Below, piece after piece: positions 14,560-21,387 of a DNA stretch of 21,728 bases. The notes beneath the pieces were generated by a model. It made no database searches. It was given only the letters and a program-made list of their open reading frames with translations, and was not told where the DNA came from. The number at the start of each line of letters is the position of its first letter. The stretch's first letter is position 1. This stretch comes from CAYLSV01 sp964386435 (GTDB lineage Bacteria > Planctomycetota > Phycisphaerae > Tepidisphaerales > Tepidisphaeraceae). The position numbers and the translations under genes are program-made. The stretch covers positions 1-21,728 of the forward strand of contig CAYLSV010000057.1 of NCBI GenBank assembly GCA_964386435.1, in the 5' to 3' direction.

Positions 14560-15903
14560 TCACGCACCGGACGACGCCTCGGCCCCAGTGTAGCCGATCG
14601 CCGGGTTCTCGATCGCCCGCCGCCACGCCAGGACGGCAATGGCCGCCAGCATGATGACCGCGGCCGTCGCGAACGTCGCCGCCGCCGAGATGTCGTACAG
14701 GAACGTGGCCAGCAGCGGCCCCACGACGCGGGCCAAACTTGCCGCACCGTTGTACACGCCGTACGTCGCCCCGCCCCGGCCGCCCTCGGCGTACCGACCG
14801 ATCAGCCCGGCACTGGCCACCGTGTGAATGCTCCGCCCGGTCGCCCCCAGCAGCCCCGCACCGATGAGCAACGGCAACGCCGCCGCCCACGGCAACAGCC
14901 CATAGCACGCCATTGCCCCGATCACCAGCGTCGGCCCGACGATCACCAGCGTCCACTCGCCGAAGCGGTCCGTCAGCTTCCCGATCAAACCGCCCTGCAC
15001 GACGATGATCACCAGCCCCAGCCCCAGGAAGAACAAGCCCACGCCCAGCTCGCCGAACCCGAACACGTCGGCCAGCAGCAGCGGCATCGTCGGCTCGACC
15101 ATCACGAACGCCAGCATCGCCAGAAACCACGCCCCGATCAGCCACCCCACCCGCGGCTCCCGCACCACCCGCGCCACGTTCGCCGGGGCCAGCGCGAACC
15201 CGCCGGCCGACTCGTCCGCCTGCCGCTCGGGCTCCTTGAGCAGCACCCACGCCGCCACGCCGCCGAACAGGGCGAACCCCGCCGCCGCCCACGCTGCCGC
15301 CGAGTCGCTCACCAGCGTCAGCACCGCCGCGATGCCCGGCCCCAGCGTGAAGCCGATGCCGAAGCTCGCCCCCAAGAGCCCCAGCGCTCGGCTCCGCGCC
15401 GCCTCGTTGCCGCCCGCCACGTCGTTCACGTACGCCTGCGCCGCCGCCACATTACCCGCCGTCGCCCCGTCGATAACCCGGCTCAAAAGCACCAGCCCAA
15501 ACCCCACCAGCGGCTCGCCCCAATCGAACATGAGGGTGAACGCCAGCAGCACGTACCCCGCCGCGCTGCCCACCTGCGACACCACCAGCACCGGCCGCCG
15601 CCCGATCTTGTCGGAGAGCGCCCCCAGCAGCGGCGAGCTCACGAGCTGGCAAACCGAGTAGACGCTGAACAACACGCCCACCGCCAAGGCGTCGTCGATA
15701 AACCGCCGACTGATCAGCGGCAAGAGCGGGATGATCATCCCGAACCCGATGTGCCCGCCGAGCACGACGACGAACAACGCCAAAAGCGCCCGCCGATCCA
15801 GCGCCGCCGGCTTGGCGTAGTCCAGAACCTGCGGCTCCTGGGTCGATTCGGTCGGGCGGTTGTCCAACGGCCCGCATCCTACCCCCGGCACCCGCCGCGG
15901 CAT
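14560..15903 (-). CDS. MFS transporter (TetA/DHA1-like drug or metabolite efflux)
   Basis: A 12-helix major facilitator of about 447 residues. ATG 15903 is the best start; an in-frame GTG at 15936 would overlap the divergent promoter. The cytoplasmic loop 2-3 signature G-A-L-S-D-K-I-G-R-R-P-V-L-V (motif A) is intact. The first helix A-L-L-A-L-F-V-V-V-L-G-G-H-I-G-F-G and the following I-P-L-L-P are typical of TetA-like drug:H+ antiporters. R-V-I-D-G-A-T-A-G-N occupies the motif B/C region. The substrate cannot be assigned, and many planctomycete members are general efflux pumps. It is divergent from the GntR/LacI-type regulator with 53 bp between starts, so the regulator could also control it. 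pilT follows on the same strand. Confidence 0.9.
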   Translation of the reverse strand: MPRRVPGVGCGPLDNRPTESTQEPQVLDYAKPAALDRRALLALFVVVLGGHIGFGMIIPLLPLISRRFIDDALAVGVLFSVYSVCQLVSSPLLGALSDKIGRRPVLVVSQVGSAAGYVLLAFTLMFDWGEPLVGFGLVLLSRVIDGATAGNVAAAQAYVNDVAGGNEAARSRALGLLGASFGIGFTLGPGIAAVLTLVSDSAAAWAAAGFALFGGVAAWVLLKEPERQADESAGGFALAPANVARVVREPRVGWLIGAWFLAMLAFVMVEPTMPLLLADVFGFGELGVGLFFLGLGLVIIVVQGGLIGKLTDRFGEWTLVIVGPTLVIGAMACYGLLPWAAALPLLIGAGLLGATGRSIHTVASAGLIGRYAEGGRGGATYGVYNGAASLARVVGPLLATFLYDISAAATFATAAVIMLAAIAVLAWRRAIENPAIGYTGAEASSGA

Positions 15904-15920
15904 TCGGACGCGTTTGCGGC

Positions 15921-15949
15921 TTGACACACCACCCACGGCGCGGCAGAAT
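15921..15949 (+). promoter_or_regulatory. Probable sigma-70-type promoter of the GntR/LacI regulator
   Basis: TTGACA at 15921-15926 matches the -35 consensus. CAGAAT at 15944-15949 is a 4/6 match to the -10, with a 17-bp spacer. Transcription would begin near 15956, right at the ATG 15957, so the message would be leaderless or nearly so. The promoter sits in the 53-bp gap to the divergent MFS gene. Confidence 0.5.
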
Positions 15950-15956
15950 GGTGCAG

Positions 15957-17213
15957 ATGTCGGAAATGGACCAGAAGCCGCTCAAGTCGACCGCCGAGGC
16001 GGACGTGTGGGCGCTGCTGGGCGAGCCGTTCCCCAGCCGCGGGGCAGTCACGGCGTTGCAAGAGCGGGTGATCCTGAACCTCCGCCAGCGGCTCCCCGAG
16101 CCGGGCGACGCCTTCCTCACCGACGCCGAACTCGCCACCCGCAGCGGTTTGAGCCGGTCAACCATTCGCCGGGCGCTGGTCGATTTGCAGAAAGAAGGCT
16201 GGCTCAGCCGCGAGGTCGGGCGGGGCACGTTCGTCGGGCCGCGGGTGCGGCAACTGAACCATTCGGACGAAATCGGCGGCAAGAAGCCCCGCGGGGCCAA
16301 GACGCTGCGGATGGGCGTGGTGCTGTTCGACATCGGCGGCCTCTCGGAGGATTGGGTGACGCCGCAGGTCATGGCCGGCATCGATGAAGCCGCCGACGAT
16401 GTGGGGCTTTCCGTCGAACTGCTCGGTTTGCGCGAACTGGACACCACCTCGCTCGCCAAGCGGCTGGAGCGGAGCCGGCCCGACGTGCTCGTTAGCCTCG
16501 CCGCCCAGCCGCGGGACGCGCTGTTCCTGCGGGACGCCACCCGGCTGGGCATCCCGACGCTGGTCGTCGGCACGGCCCACCAGTTCCTGGGCTTGCCGGC
16601 CGTGGTCGAAGACAATCGGCAGGGGGCCGATTTGGCAATCGGTCTGCTCCGCGAGGCGGGGCACGAGCGGATCGGCTTGGTCATCAACCGCTGGCCGGGG
16701 GCATGGGTCTTCGAGCGGCAGGAATCGTTCGAGAACCGCTTGCTCCAGGACGGCTTGGACCCGCTGGCGGCCGGCACCTGCTGGATCGGCAGCGGCGACC
16801 ACCCGTTCCACCCCGACCTCAACGCCCGCCGCACTCTCATCGGCGGCTCGAGCCTGCCCGAGGCGTTGCCCTTCGACGGCAGCGAGGAGGCGGTCGCCCG
16901 CTGGCTCGACCGCACGAAGCCCACGGCGGTGCTCGCCGGCAGCTACGTCGGCATCGAGATGGTCGCCCGCGCCGCCCGCCGGCTGGGCCTGTCCATCCCC
17001 GGCAACCTCTCGGTCGTCGCCCTCGACCAACACCCCAAGGCCGCGCACTGGCTGGGCGTGGAGCCCTCGCTCGCCGAATTGCCATTGCGCGCCATGGGCC
17101 GCCAGGTCGCCCGCACCAGCCGGGCCCTGAGCGAAGGCGCCACGCTCCCCGAGGTGGTGCGTGTGCCATTCCGAATCAAGAGGGGCGCGAGCGTCGCGCC
17201 CGCCACACAGTGA
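15957..17213 (+). CDS. GntR-type winged-helix regulator with LacI-type sugar-binding domain
   Basis: A 418-residue transcription factor. ATG codons at 15948, 15957 and 15966 compete; 15957 is chosen from the promoter position. Residues 34-95 form a GntR winged helix: Q-E-R-V-I-L-N-L-R-Q-R-L, then L-A-T-R-S-G-L-S-R-S-T-I-R-R-A-L-V-D-L, then G-W-L-S-R-E-V-G-R-G-T-F-V-G. From about 116 a periplasmic-binding-protein-like domain of the LacI/GalR type follows: L-R-M-G-V-V-L-F, R-P-D-V-L-V-S-L, G-A-D-L-A-I-G-L-L-R-E-A-G-H-E-R-I, and L-G-L-S-I-P-G-N-L-S-V-V-A-L-D. Such hybrids in planctomycetes sit beside glycan-use genes and respond to a sugar, which fits the genes downstream. A hairpin overlaps its last codons. 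Confidence 0.92.
   Translation: MSEMDQKPLKSTAEADVWALLGEPFPSRGAVTALQERVILNLRQRLPEPGDAFLTDAELATRSGLSRSTIRRALVDLQKEGWLSREVGRGTFVGPRVRQLNHSDEIGGKKPRGAKTLRMGVVLFDIGGLSEDWVTPQVMAGIDEAADDVGLSVELLGLRELDTTSLAKRLERSRPDVLVSLAAQPRDALFLRDATRLGIPTLVVGTAHQFLGLPAVVEDNRQGADLAIGLLREAGHERIGLVINRWPGAWVFERQESFENRLLQDGLDPLAAGTCWIGSGDHPFHPDLNARRTLIGGSSLPEALPFDGSEEAVARWLDRTKPTAVLAGSYVGIEMVARAARRLGLSIPGNLSVVALDQHPKAAHWLGVEPSLAELPLRAMGRQVARTSRALSEGATLPEVVRVPFRIKRGASVAPATQ
17183..17201. repeat. Perfect GC-rich hairpin overlapping the 3' end of the regulator gene
   Basis: Stem GGGCGCGA (17183-17190), loop GCG, stem TCGCGCCC (17194-17201), just before the stop codon at 17211. It encodes the unusual tail R-G-A-S-V-A-P-A-T. 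There is no T-run, so it is a weak terminator candidate. It may also be a single REP-like unit. Confidence 0.5.
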
Positions 17214-17267
17214 GGAGTGCAGGCTTTGCACTGCACGGACGGTCATTTGACAATAGTTTCCAACAGC

Positions 17268-17273
17268 GGAGAG
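17268..17273 (+). promoter_or_regulatory. Shine-Dalgarno GGAGAG for the PEP-CTERM gene
   Basis: The motif lies three bases before ATG 17277 and sets this start over the longer open frame beginning at 17217. Confidence 0.6.
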
Positions 17274-17276
17274 AAC

Positions 17277-18083
17277 ATGGATAGCAAAACGAAGATGATG
17301 GTCGGTTCCGTAGCGGCCTTTGGATTGCCGGCAAGCTTGCTCGCCGGGCCCGTGACGGTGCCTTACCTTGAGACCTTTGACTCGCCCGCGTCATCTCAGA
17401 TGACGCTCACCTTCGAAGATATCAACAACAACGCCTCAGCCTCCGGAAGCGGGGTCGGTCCCGGCTTCACGGTCACGGGCGGAGAGTTGGCCTTCTTCAA
17501 CGACAGCGACTTTTTTGACGTGGCTGCGGCCAACGTCGTGCCGAGCCTTCCTGCCGCCGTGGCGAGTTTTGCAGTCAGTGCCGACTTCGACATCGATACA
17601 ATTGATTTCAACAACGGACTCATCGGCATCTACGCGTTGGCCGTTAACCCCACCGTCTTTGACCGCGACTTTAGCGGGATCTATGCCTACGTTCGTCAGA
17701 ATGGGTTTGTGTCCGGCGATTACCAGTTGGTAATCGAGAACAACGATGACATCATTGCCACAAGTTCCATATTCGATCTGACGGACGGGACGCCGAACTT
17801 CAACTTGTCGCTGACAGGTGCCTTTGATGCCGCGGGTGATCTCGATGTGACGGCGATCTTCTCTGATGACGGCGGCGAGAACGTGATCGTTCCGCTCTTG
17901 GCGACCGTTGATCAGGCCGACCAACTGGTGGGCGGCAACTTTGGCATCCGTGTCTCGCCTCAGGCCAACCCCACAGAGTTCACCGTCGATAACTTCGCAT
18001 TGAATGCTGTACCTGTTCCCGAGCCGACATCGCTTGCCGCGGTCGGCCTCGCGAGCCTGCTCGGCTTGCGTCGGCGTCGGTGA
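17277..18083 (+). CDS. PEP-CTERM sorting domain protein (secreted)
   Basis: The product is 268 residues. It has a signal peptide (MDSKTKMMVGSVAAFGLPA, then S-L-L-A-G) and a C-terminal sorting tag: V-P-E-P-T-S at about residues 246-251, a hydrophobic helix L-A-A-V-G-L-A-S-L-L-G, and R-R-R-R. The tag is recognised by an exosortase and marks proteins for the surface or extracellular matrix. The body (residues 25-240) is Asp/Asn/Phe-rich and beta-like, with Y-L-E-T-F-D-S near its start. This looks like a lectin or carbohydrate-binding type jelly roll, but no family is assigned. Third codon positions are noticeably less GC-rich than in neighbouring genes. It follows the sugar-responsive regulator by 63 bp and precedes a pseudopilin. 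Confidence 0.9.
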   Translation: MDSKTKMMVGSVAAFGLPASLLAGPVTVPYLETFDSPASSQMTLTFEDINNNASASGSGVGPGFTVTGGELAFFNDSDFFDVAAANVVPSLPAAVASFAVSADFDIDTIDFNNGLIGIYALAVNPTVFDRDFSGIYAYVRQNGFVSGDYQLVIENNDDIIATSSIFDLTDGTPNFNLSLTGAFDAAGDLDVTAIFSDDGGENVIVPLLATVDQADQLVGGNFGIRVSPQANPTEFTVDNFALNAVPVPEPTSLAAVGLASLLGLRRRR

Positions 18084-18168
18084 AGGTCCTCCTCCGCGCT
18101 GCCGGGCTTGATCGTCTGGTGGCGTGTTGTGTCCGATGTGGTTGGTGTCGGGAGGGATTCGCTGAAAG

Positions 18169-18184
18169 GGCGGCACCGGCCGCC
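18169..18184. other. Small perfect stem-loop upstream of the pseudopilin start
   Basis: Stem GGCGGC/GCCGCC with loop ACCG, ten bases ahead of the Shine-Dalgarno at 18194. It could tune translation or mark the end of the previous message; the sequence alone does not decide. Confidence 0.35.
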
Positions 18185-18193
18185 GATAACCTT

Positions 18194-18200
18194 GAGGAGG
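18194..18200 (+). promoter_or_regulatory. Strong Shine-Dalgarno GAGGAGG for the pseudopilin
   Basis: The motif is six bases before ATG 18207. It is the strongest ribosome-binding site in the window and fixes the start, which also gives the expected prepilin leader. Confidence 0.85.
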
Positions 18201-18206
18201 TTTGAC

Positions 18207-19055
18207 ATGGATCGTTTTATCAATCGTCGTCGTTCGGGCTTCACGCTCGTGGAACTGCTCGTGGTCATCGGGATCATCGCGCTGCTCATCTCGATCCTGC
18301 TGCCAAGTCTGCAGCGGGCGCGGGAGTCGGCCCAGAGTGTGGCGTGTGCGAGCAACCAGCGGCAGATCGGGCTGGGGCTGCTGATGTACGCCCAGGGTGT
18401 CAACCCGGACGAGCGGCTGCCGCTGGGGTTGTCGGGGAGCAGCCGGTGGGCGTTGGCCGTCGAGGCGACCGTCAGCGACCAGGCCGACAACTTCACCGAT
18501 GAGGTGACGGATTCGGGCACCCGCGAGATGTTCCGCTGCCCGTCGGCCAAGATTTTCTCCGACAACACCGACCGCAGCCACTACTCCGCCCACCCGCAGC
18601 TCATGCCCGACGCCCTGTTCGGCCCGAGCGACGGCGGCGCCCGCCCGGCCGATAAGAACACGTCAGTCGAGGGCGACGTGCTCAAGCCGTACAAGTTCGC
18701 CCAGATCAACCGCAGCAGCGACATCGTGCTGGTCGGCGACGGCAAGCAGGAACTTGAAGCCGAGAACTTCGTCGGCCAAGCCCGCGACACGTTCGGCAAG
18801 ATCAACGGCGACCGCATCTTCTGGCAGGGCCTGACGATGAAGCCGTGGCACGACCGCAGCGCCCCGATCGAGCGGGTCCACCTCGACGCCTCGACCCTCA
18901 ACACGCTGGATTGGCGGCACAACGGCGACTCGACCGTCAACATGCTCCACGCCGACGGCCACGTCACCGGCTACCGCTACGCCGAGAACGACGACAGCGC
19001 CACCGGCTACGACGGCGGCGAGTTGCTGTTCCTCAACGTGATGCTCGACCGCTGA
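18207..19055 (+). CDS. Planctomycete-type pseudopilin (prepilin N-terminal methylation domain)
   Basis: A 282-residue type II secretion/type IV pilin-like protein. The leader MDRFINRRRSG is followed by F-T-L-V-E-L-L-V-V-I-G-I-I-A-L-L-I-S-I-L-L-P-S-L, so a prepilin peptidase would cut after G11 and methylate F12; E16 is the conserved Glu5 of the mature form. The C-terminal half carries the planctomycete processing-associated pattern (R-H-N-G-D-S-T-V-N-M-L-H-A-D-G-H-V), but with 11 rather than 9 residues between His and Asp-Gly. These proteins are highly expanded in planctomycetes and often neighbour glycan-degradation genes. The neighbours here (PEP-CTERM protein, propeller protein, GH4 enzyme) suggest a surface fibre or secretion role in substrate capture, which is inference. 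Confidence 0.93.
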   Translation: MDRFINRRRSGFTLVELLVVIGIIALLISILLPSLQRARESAQSVACASNQRQIGLGLLMYAQGVNPDERLPLGLSGSSRWALAVEATVSDQADNFTDEVTDSGTREMFRCPSAKIFSDNTDRSHYSAHPQLMPDALFGPSDGGARPADKNTSVEGDVLKPYKFAQINRSSDIVLVGDGKQELEAENFVGQARDTFGKINGDRIFWQGLTMKPWHDRSAPIERVHLDASTLNTLDWRHNGDSTVNMLHADGHVTGYRYAENDDSATGYDGGELLFLNVMLDR

Positions 19056-19084
19056 ACCAAGCAGTCGTCGCGCCCAAACACCGA

Positions 19085-19194
19085 CCGTAGCTGCGGGCCG
19101 ACGGCCCGCAGGGGGGCGTTGAGCTTCCGGATGACGTCCGCCCGTCCCAGGTCGTCGAGCGCCGCCACTGCGGGCTGTCAGCCCGCAGCCACCT
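19085..19194. repeat. REP-like inverted hairpin pair B
   Basis: Two perfect 21-nt hairpins lie 56 bp apart in the gap between the pseudopilin and the propeller gene. The first is at 19091-19111 (stems CTGCGGGCC and GGCCCGCAG, loop GAC). The second is at 19168-19188 (stems CTGCGGGCT and AGCCCGCAG, loop GTC). One stem pair has changed from C-G to T-A in a compensated way. The flanks (T-A-G/T-G-G before the stem and G-G-G-G-C-G-like after) show that the two copies are inverted. The intervening sequence is also loosely symmetrical. Confidence 0.85.
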
Positions 19195-19227
19195 TCGAGT
19201 TCGCGATCCCAGTGATTTGCAGGTTTG

Positions 19228-21372
19228 ATGATGAACAACCCCGTCGATCTCAGTCGCCGCGAGGCGCTCGTGGGTGCCGCCGCGGTGGCCGTCGCCGTGA
19301 CGCTTCGGCCGCTGCACGCATTTGCCGCGCCGCAGGCTGCTGGGCGGTGGGTGCCAATGCCGCTGATCTCGCAGGCGACGCGGGACGAACTCACTGAGCG
19401 GGGGTTGCCGAACCTCGGCGGCGAGGGCGGGCAGTGGATCCGGTCGCTCGCGTTCGGCCCCGACGGCCTGACGGCGATCTGGGGCACTGACGTCGGCGGG
19501 CTGTTCCGCAGCCTCGACGGCGGCATCATGTGGGAGCCGTGCAACGTCGGGTTCACGCCCCGCGGGTGCAGCTGCGTGATGTTCTCGCCGACGGACGCCA
19601 AGCGCATCCTCGTCGCCGCGGGCAACAGCGTCACCACCGACGTCCACGGCCTCTACCTCTCCACCGACCGCGGCGGCAGTTGGCGGCACGTGCTGCCCAA
19701 CGAGTACGCCGGGGCACGCGACTTCCGCAAGCAACTCGCCTTCGACCCCACCGGCGAAATCGTCTATTGGTCCCGCATCGGCGACGATGATCCGTCGTGG
19801 GGCGAAACGATCAACGACCCGGCCCTCTACCGCAGCCAAGACGCCGGCGAGACGTGGGAACGCCTGCCCGATTCGGCCCACCTCGGCGAAGCGGAGATCG
19901 AGTGTCTGCCCGACGGCACGCTGCTAATCGCCGCGCCGACCGGGTTGTTCCGCAGCCGCGACCAAGCCGAGTCGTTCGAGCAAATCGACGACGCCCGCTA
20001 CACCGGTCTCTCCCACAGCGGCGATCGCTTGTACGCCTGCCGTGAAGACGCCGTGCTGCGGTCGGACGACGCCGGCGACTCGTGGCAAGACATCACCGCC
20101 GACCTCGCCGAGCCGGAGAAACGGCTGCTGCACGTCGAAGCCTCGCCGGCCGACCCGGACCGCGTGGGCGTGTTCCGCATCGACGACACGTGGACGTGGA
20201 AACGCTTCGTCTCCCACGACGGCGGCGCGAACTGGACGGCCTCGGAGATTGAAAATGATCTGGCGTTTCTTCCGCAAAACGTGCGGCACGCCCGGTTCGC
20301 TTGGCACGCGACCGACCCAGACCTTTGCCTCGCCACCGGCGGCGACTGGCCGACCCGCAGCACGGACGGCGGCCGCACCTTCCGCTGGTCGGCAGGCGGC
20401 GTGAACAACATTCTCGTCGGCGGGGCGTTTCAGTTCTGCCAAGCCGATCCCGACGTGATTTTCGTCGGCAGCCAGGACTACAACGGCGGCCTCTCGACCG
20501 ACGGGGGGCGGACCTGGACCTACTGCAACGTCAGCGGCGAGGAGTGGGGCGGCTTCACCTACGGCGGCTATGCGGCCGACGAGAAGAACCTGTGGGTCGG
20601 CGTCTCGGCGAGCTGGACCGGCGGCCGGGTGCTGCGGATCTCCCGCGACGGCGGCCAAACGTGGGACGAACTGCCCGACGTCGCCTGGGCCAACCAGACC
20701 GGCGGCGACCACCCCTTTGGCCTCGACGCCGCGCTGGCCGACGGCGAGGCGTGGTTCGCCGGCCCGTTCCGAAGCGTCGACGGCGGCACGACCTGGCAAC
20801 TCATGGACGGCTGCGTCGGCGTGTTCAACCGCGTGGTGCGCAACGGCCGGAGCATTCTCGTCGGGGCCGCCCTCACGCCGGAGCGGGACCCGCGGATGCT
20901 CGCCCTCAGCCACGACGGCGGCCGGTCATGGCAATCGATCCGCCTGCCCGGTGGCGTCCGGGACGCCAGCTACGACCCGGTGACCGATACCGCACTGGCC
21001 AGCGTGTGGGATCGCTTGATTCGCGTCGACAACGTGAGCGGCGACCCGCAGATCAGCGAGGTCGAGACGCCGCCCGACTCCCTCGGCCAGCGGCGCGTCA
21101 GCAGCGTCTGCCACGACCCGCGCGATGGTCAAATCGTCTACGCCACCCAGCATCGAGATGTGTACGCCACCGACGTCGCCGCGATGCGCAGCGCCGACGG
21201 CGGCCGGACCTGGCAGGTGCTCACGCGGCACGCACCCTTGCCCACCGACCGCCGCGACCCGGCCCAACTCGACGGCGGCCGCGAGGCCCAGCACGTCCGC
21301 GTCCACCCAAAGACCGGCGACGCCTGGTTCGCCACCGGTTGCTACGGCATCTGGCGGTACGCTGCCGGATAA
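19228..21372 (+). CDS. Tat-exported Asp-box (BNR) beta-propeller protein, GH74/sialidase-like
   Basis: The product is 714 residues; ATG 19228 and ATG 19231 are both possible, with AGG at 19221-19223 serving either. A twin-arginine signal is present: L-S-R-R-E-A-L-V-G, then an Ala/Val helix and a cleavage region near L-H-A-F-A-A-P. The mature part holds 11 Asp-box-like motifs of the S-x-D-x-G-x-x-W/F type (for example R-S-L-D-G-G, L-S-T-D-R-G-G-S-W, R-S-D-D-A-G-D-S-W, S-T-D-G-G-R-T-W, S-H-D-G-G-R-S-W). The early segment W-G-T-D-V-G-G-L-F-R-S with R-G and A-A-G-N resembles GH74 xyloglucanases and related propellers. Catalytic acids cannot be assigned by eye, so it may be a glycosidase or only a binding protein. 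The GH4 gene follows 15 bp later. Confidence 0.9.
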   Translation: MMNNPVDLSRREALVGAAAVAVAVTLRPLHAFAAPQAAGRWVPMPLISQATRDELTERGLPNLGGEGGQWIRSLAFGPDGLTAIWGTDVGGLFRSLDGGIMWEPCNVGFTPRGCSCVMFSPTDAKRILVAAGNSVTTDVHGLYLSTDRGGSWRHVLPNEYAGARDFRKQLAFDPTGEIVYWSRIGDDDPSWGETINDPALYRSQDAGETWERLPDSAHLGEAEIECLPDGTLLIAAPTGLFRSRDQAESFEQIDDARYTGLSHSGDRLYACREDAVLRSDDAGDSWQDITADLAEPEKRLLHVEASPADPDRVGVFRIDDTWTWKRFVSHDGGANWTASEIENDLAFLPQNVRHARFAWHATDPDLCLATGGDWPTRSTDGGRTFRWSAGGVNNILVGGAFQFCQADPDVIFVGSQDYNGGLSTDGGRTWTYCNVSGEEWGGFTYGGYAADEKNLWVGVSASWTGGRVLRISRDGGQTWDELPDVAWANQTGGDHPFGLDAALADGEAWFAGPFRSVDGGTTWQLMDGCVGVFNRVVRNGRSILVGAALTPERDPRMLALSHDGGRSWQSIRLPGGVRDASYDPVTDTALASVWDRLIRVDNVSGDPQISEVETPPDSLGQRRVSSVCHDPRDGQIVYATQHRDVYATDVAAMRSADGGRTWQVLTRHAPLPTDRRDPAQLDGGREAQHVRVHPKTGDAWFATGCYGIWRYAAG

Positions 21373-21387
21373 ACTCCGACCACTCCC

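Noticed and set aside
13390..15924. 844-codon open frame on + opposite pilT and the MFS gene
   Set aside because: It is antisense to two genes with clear family motifs; the absence of stops follows from the strong GC third-position bias. The translation is Arg/His/Pro-rich with no recognisable domain.
17247..17275. TTGACA at 17247 as a -35 promoter element for the PEP-CTERM gene
   Set aside because: A -10 at normal spacing would fall at AGAGAA on top of the ribosome-binding site, leaving no room for transcription to start before ATG 17277.
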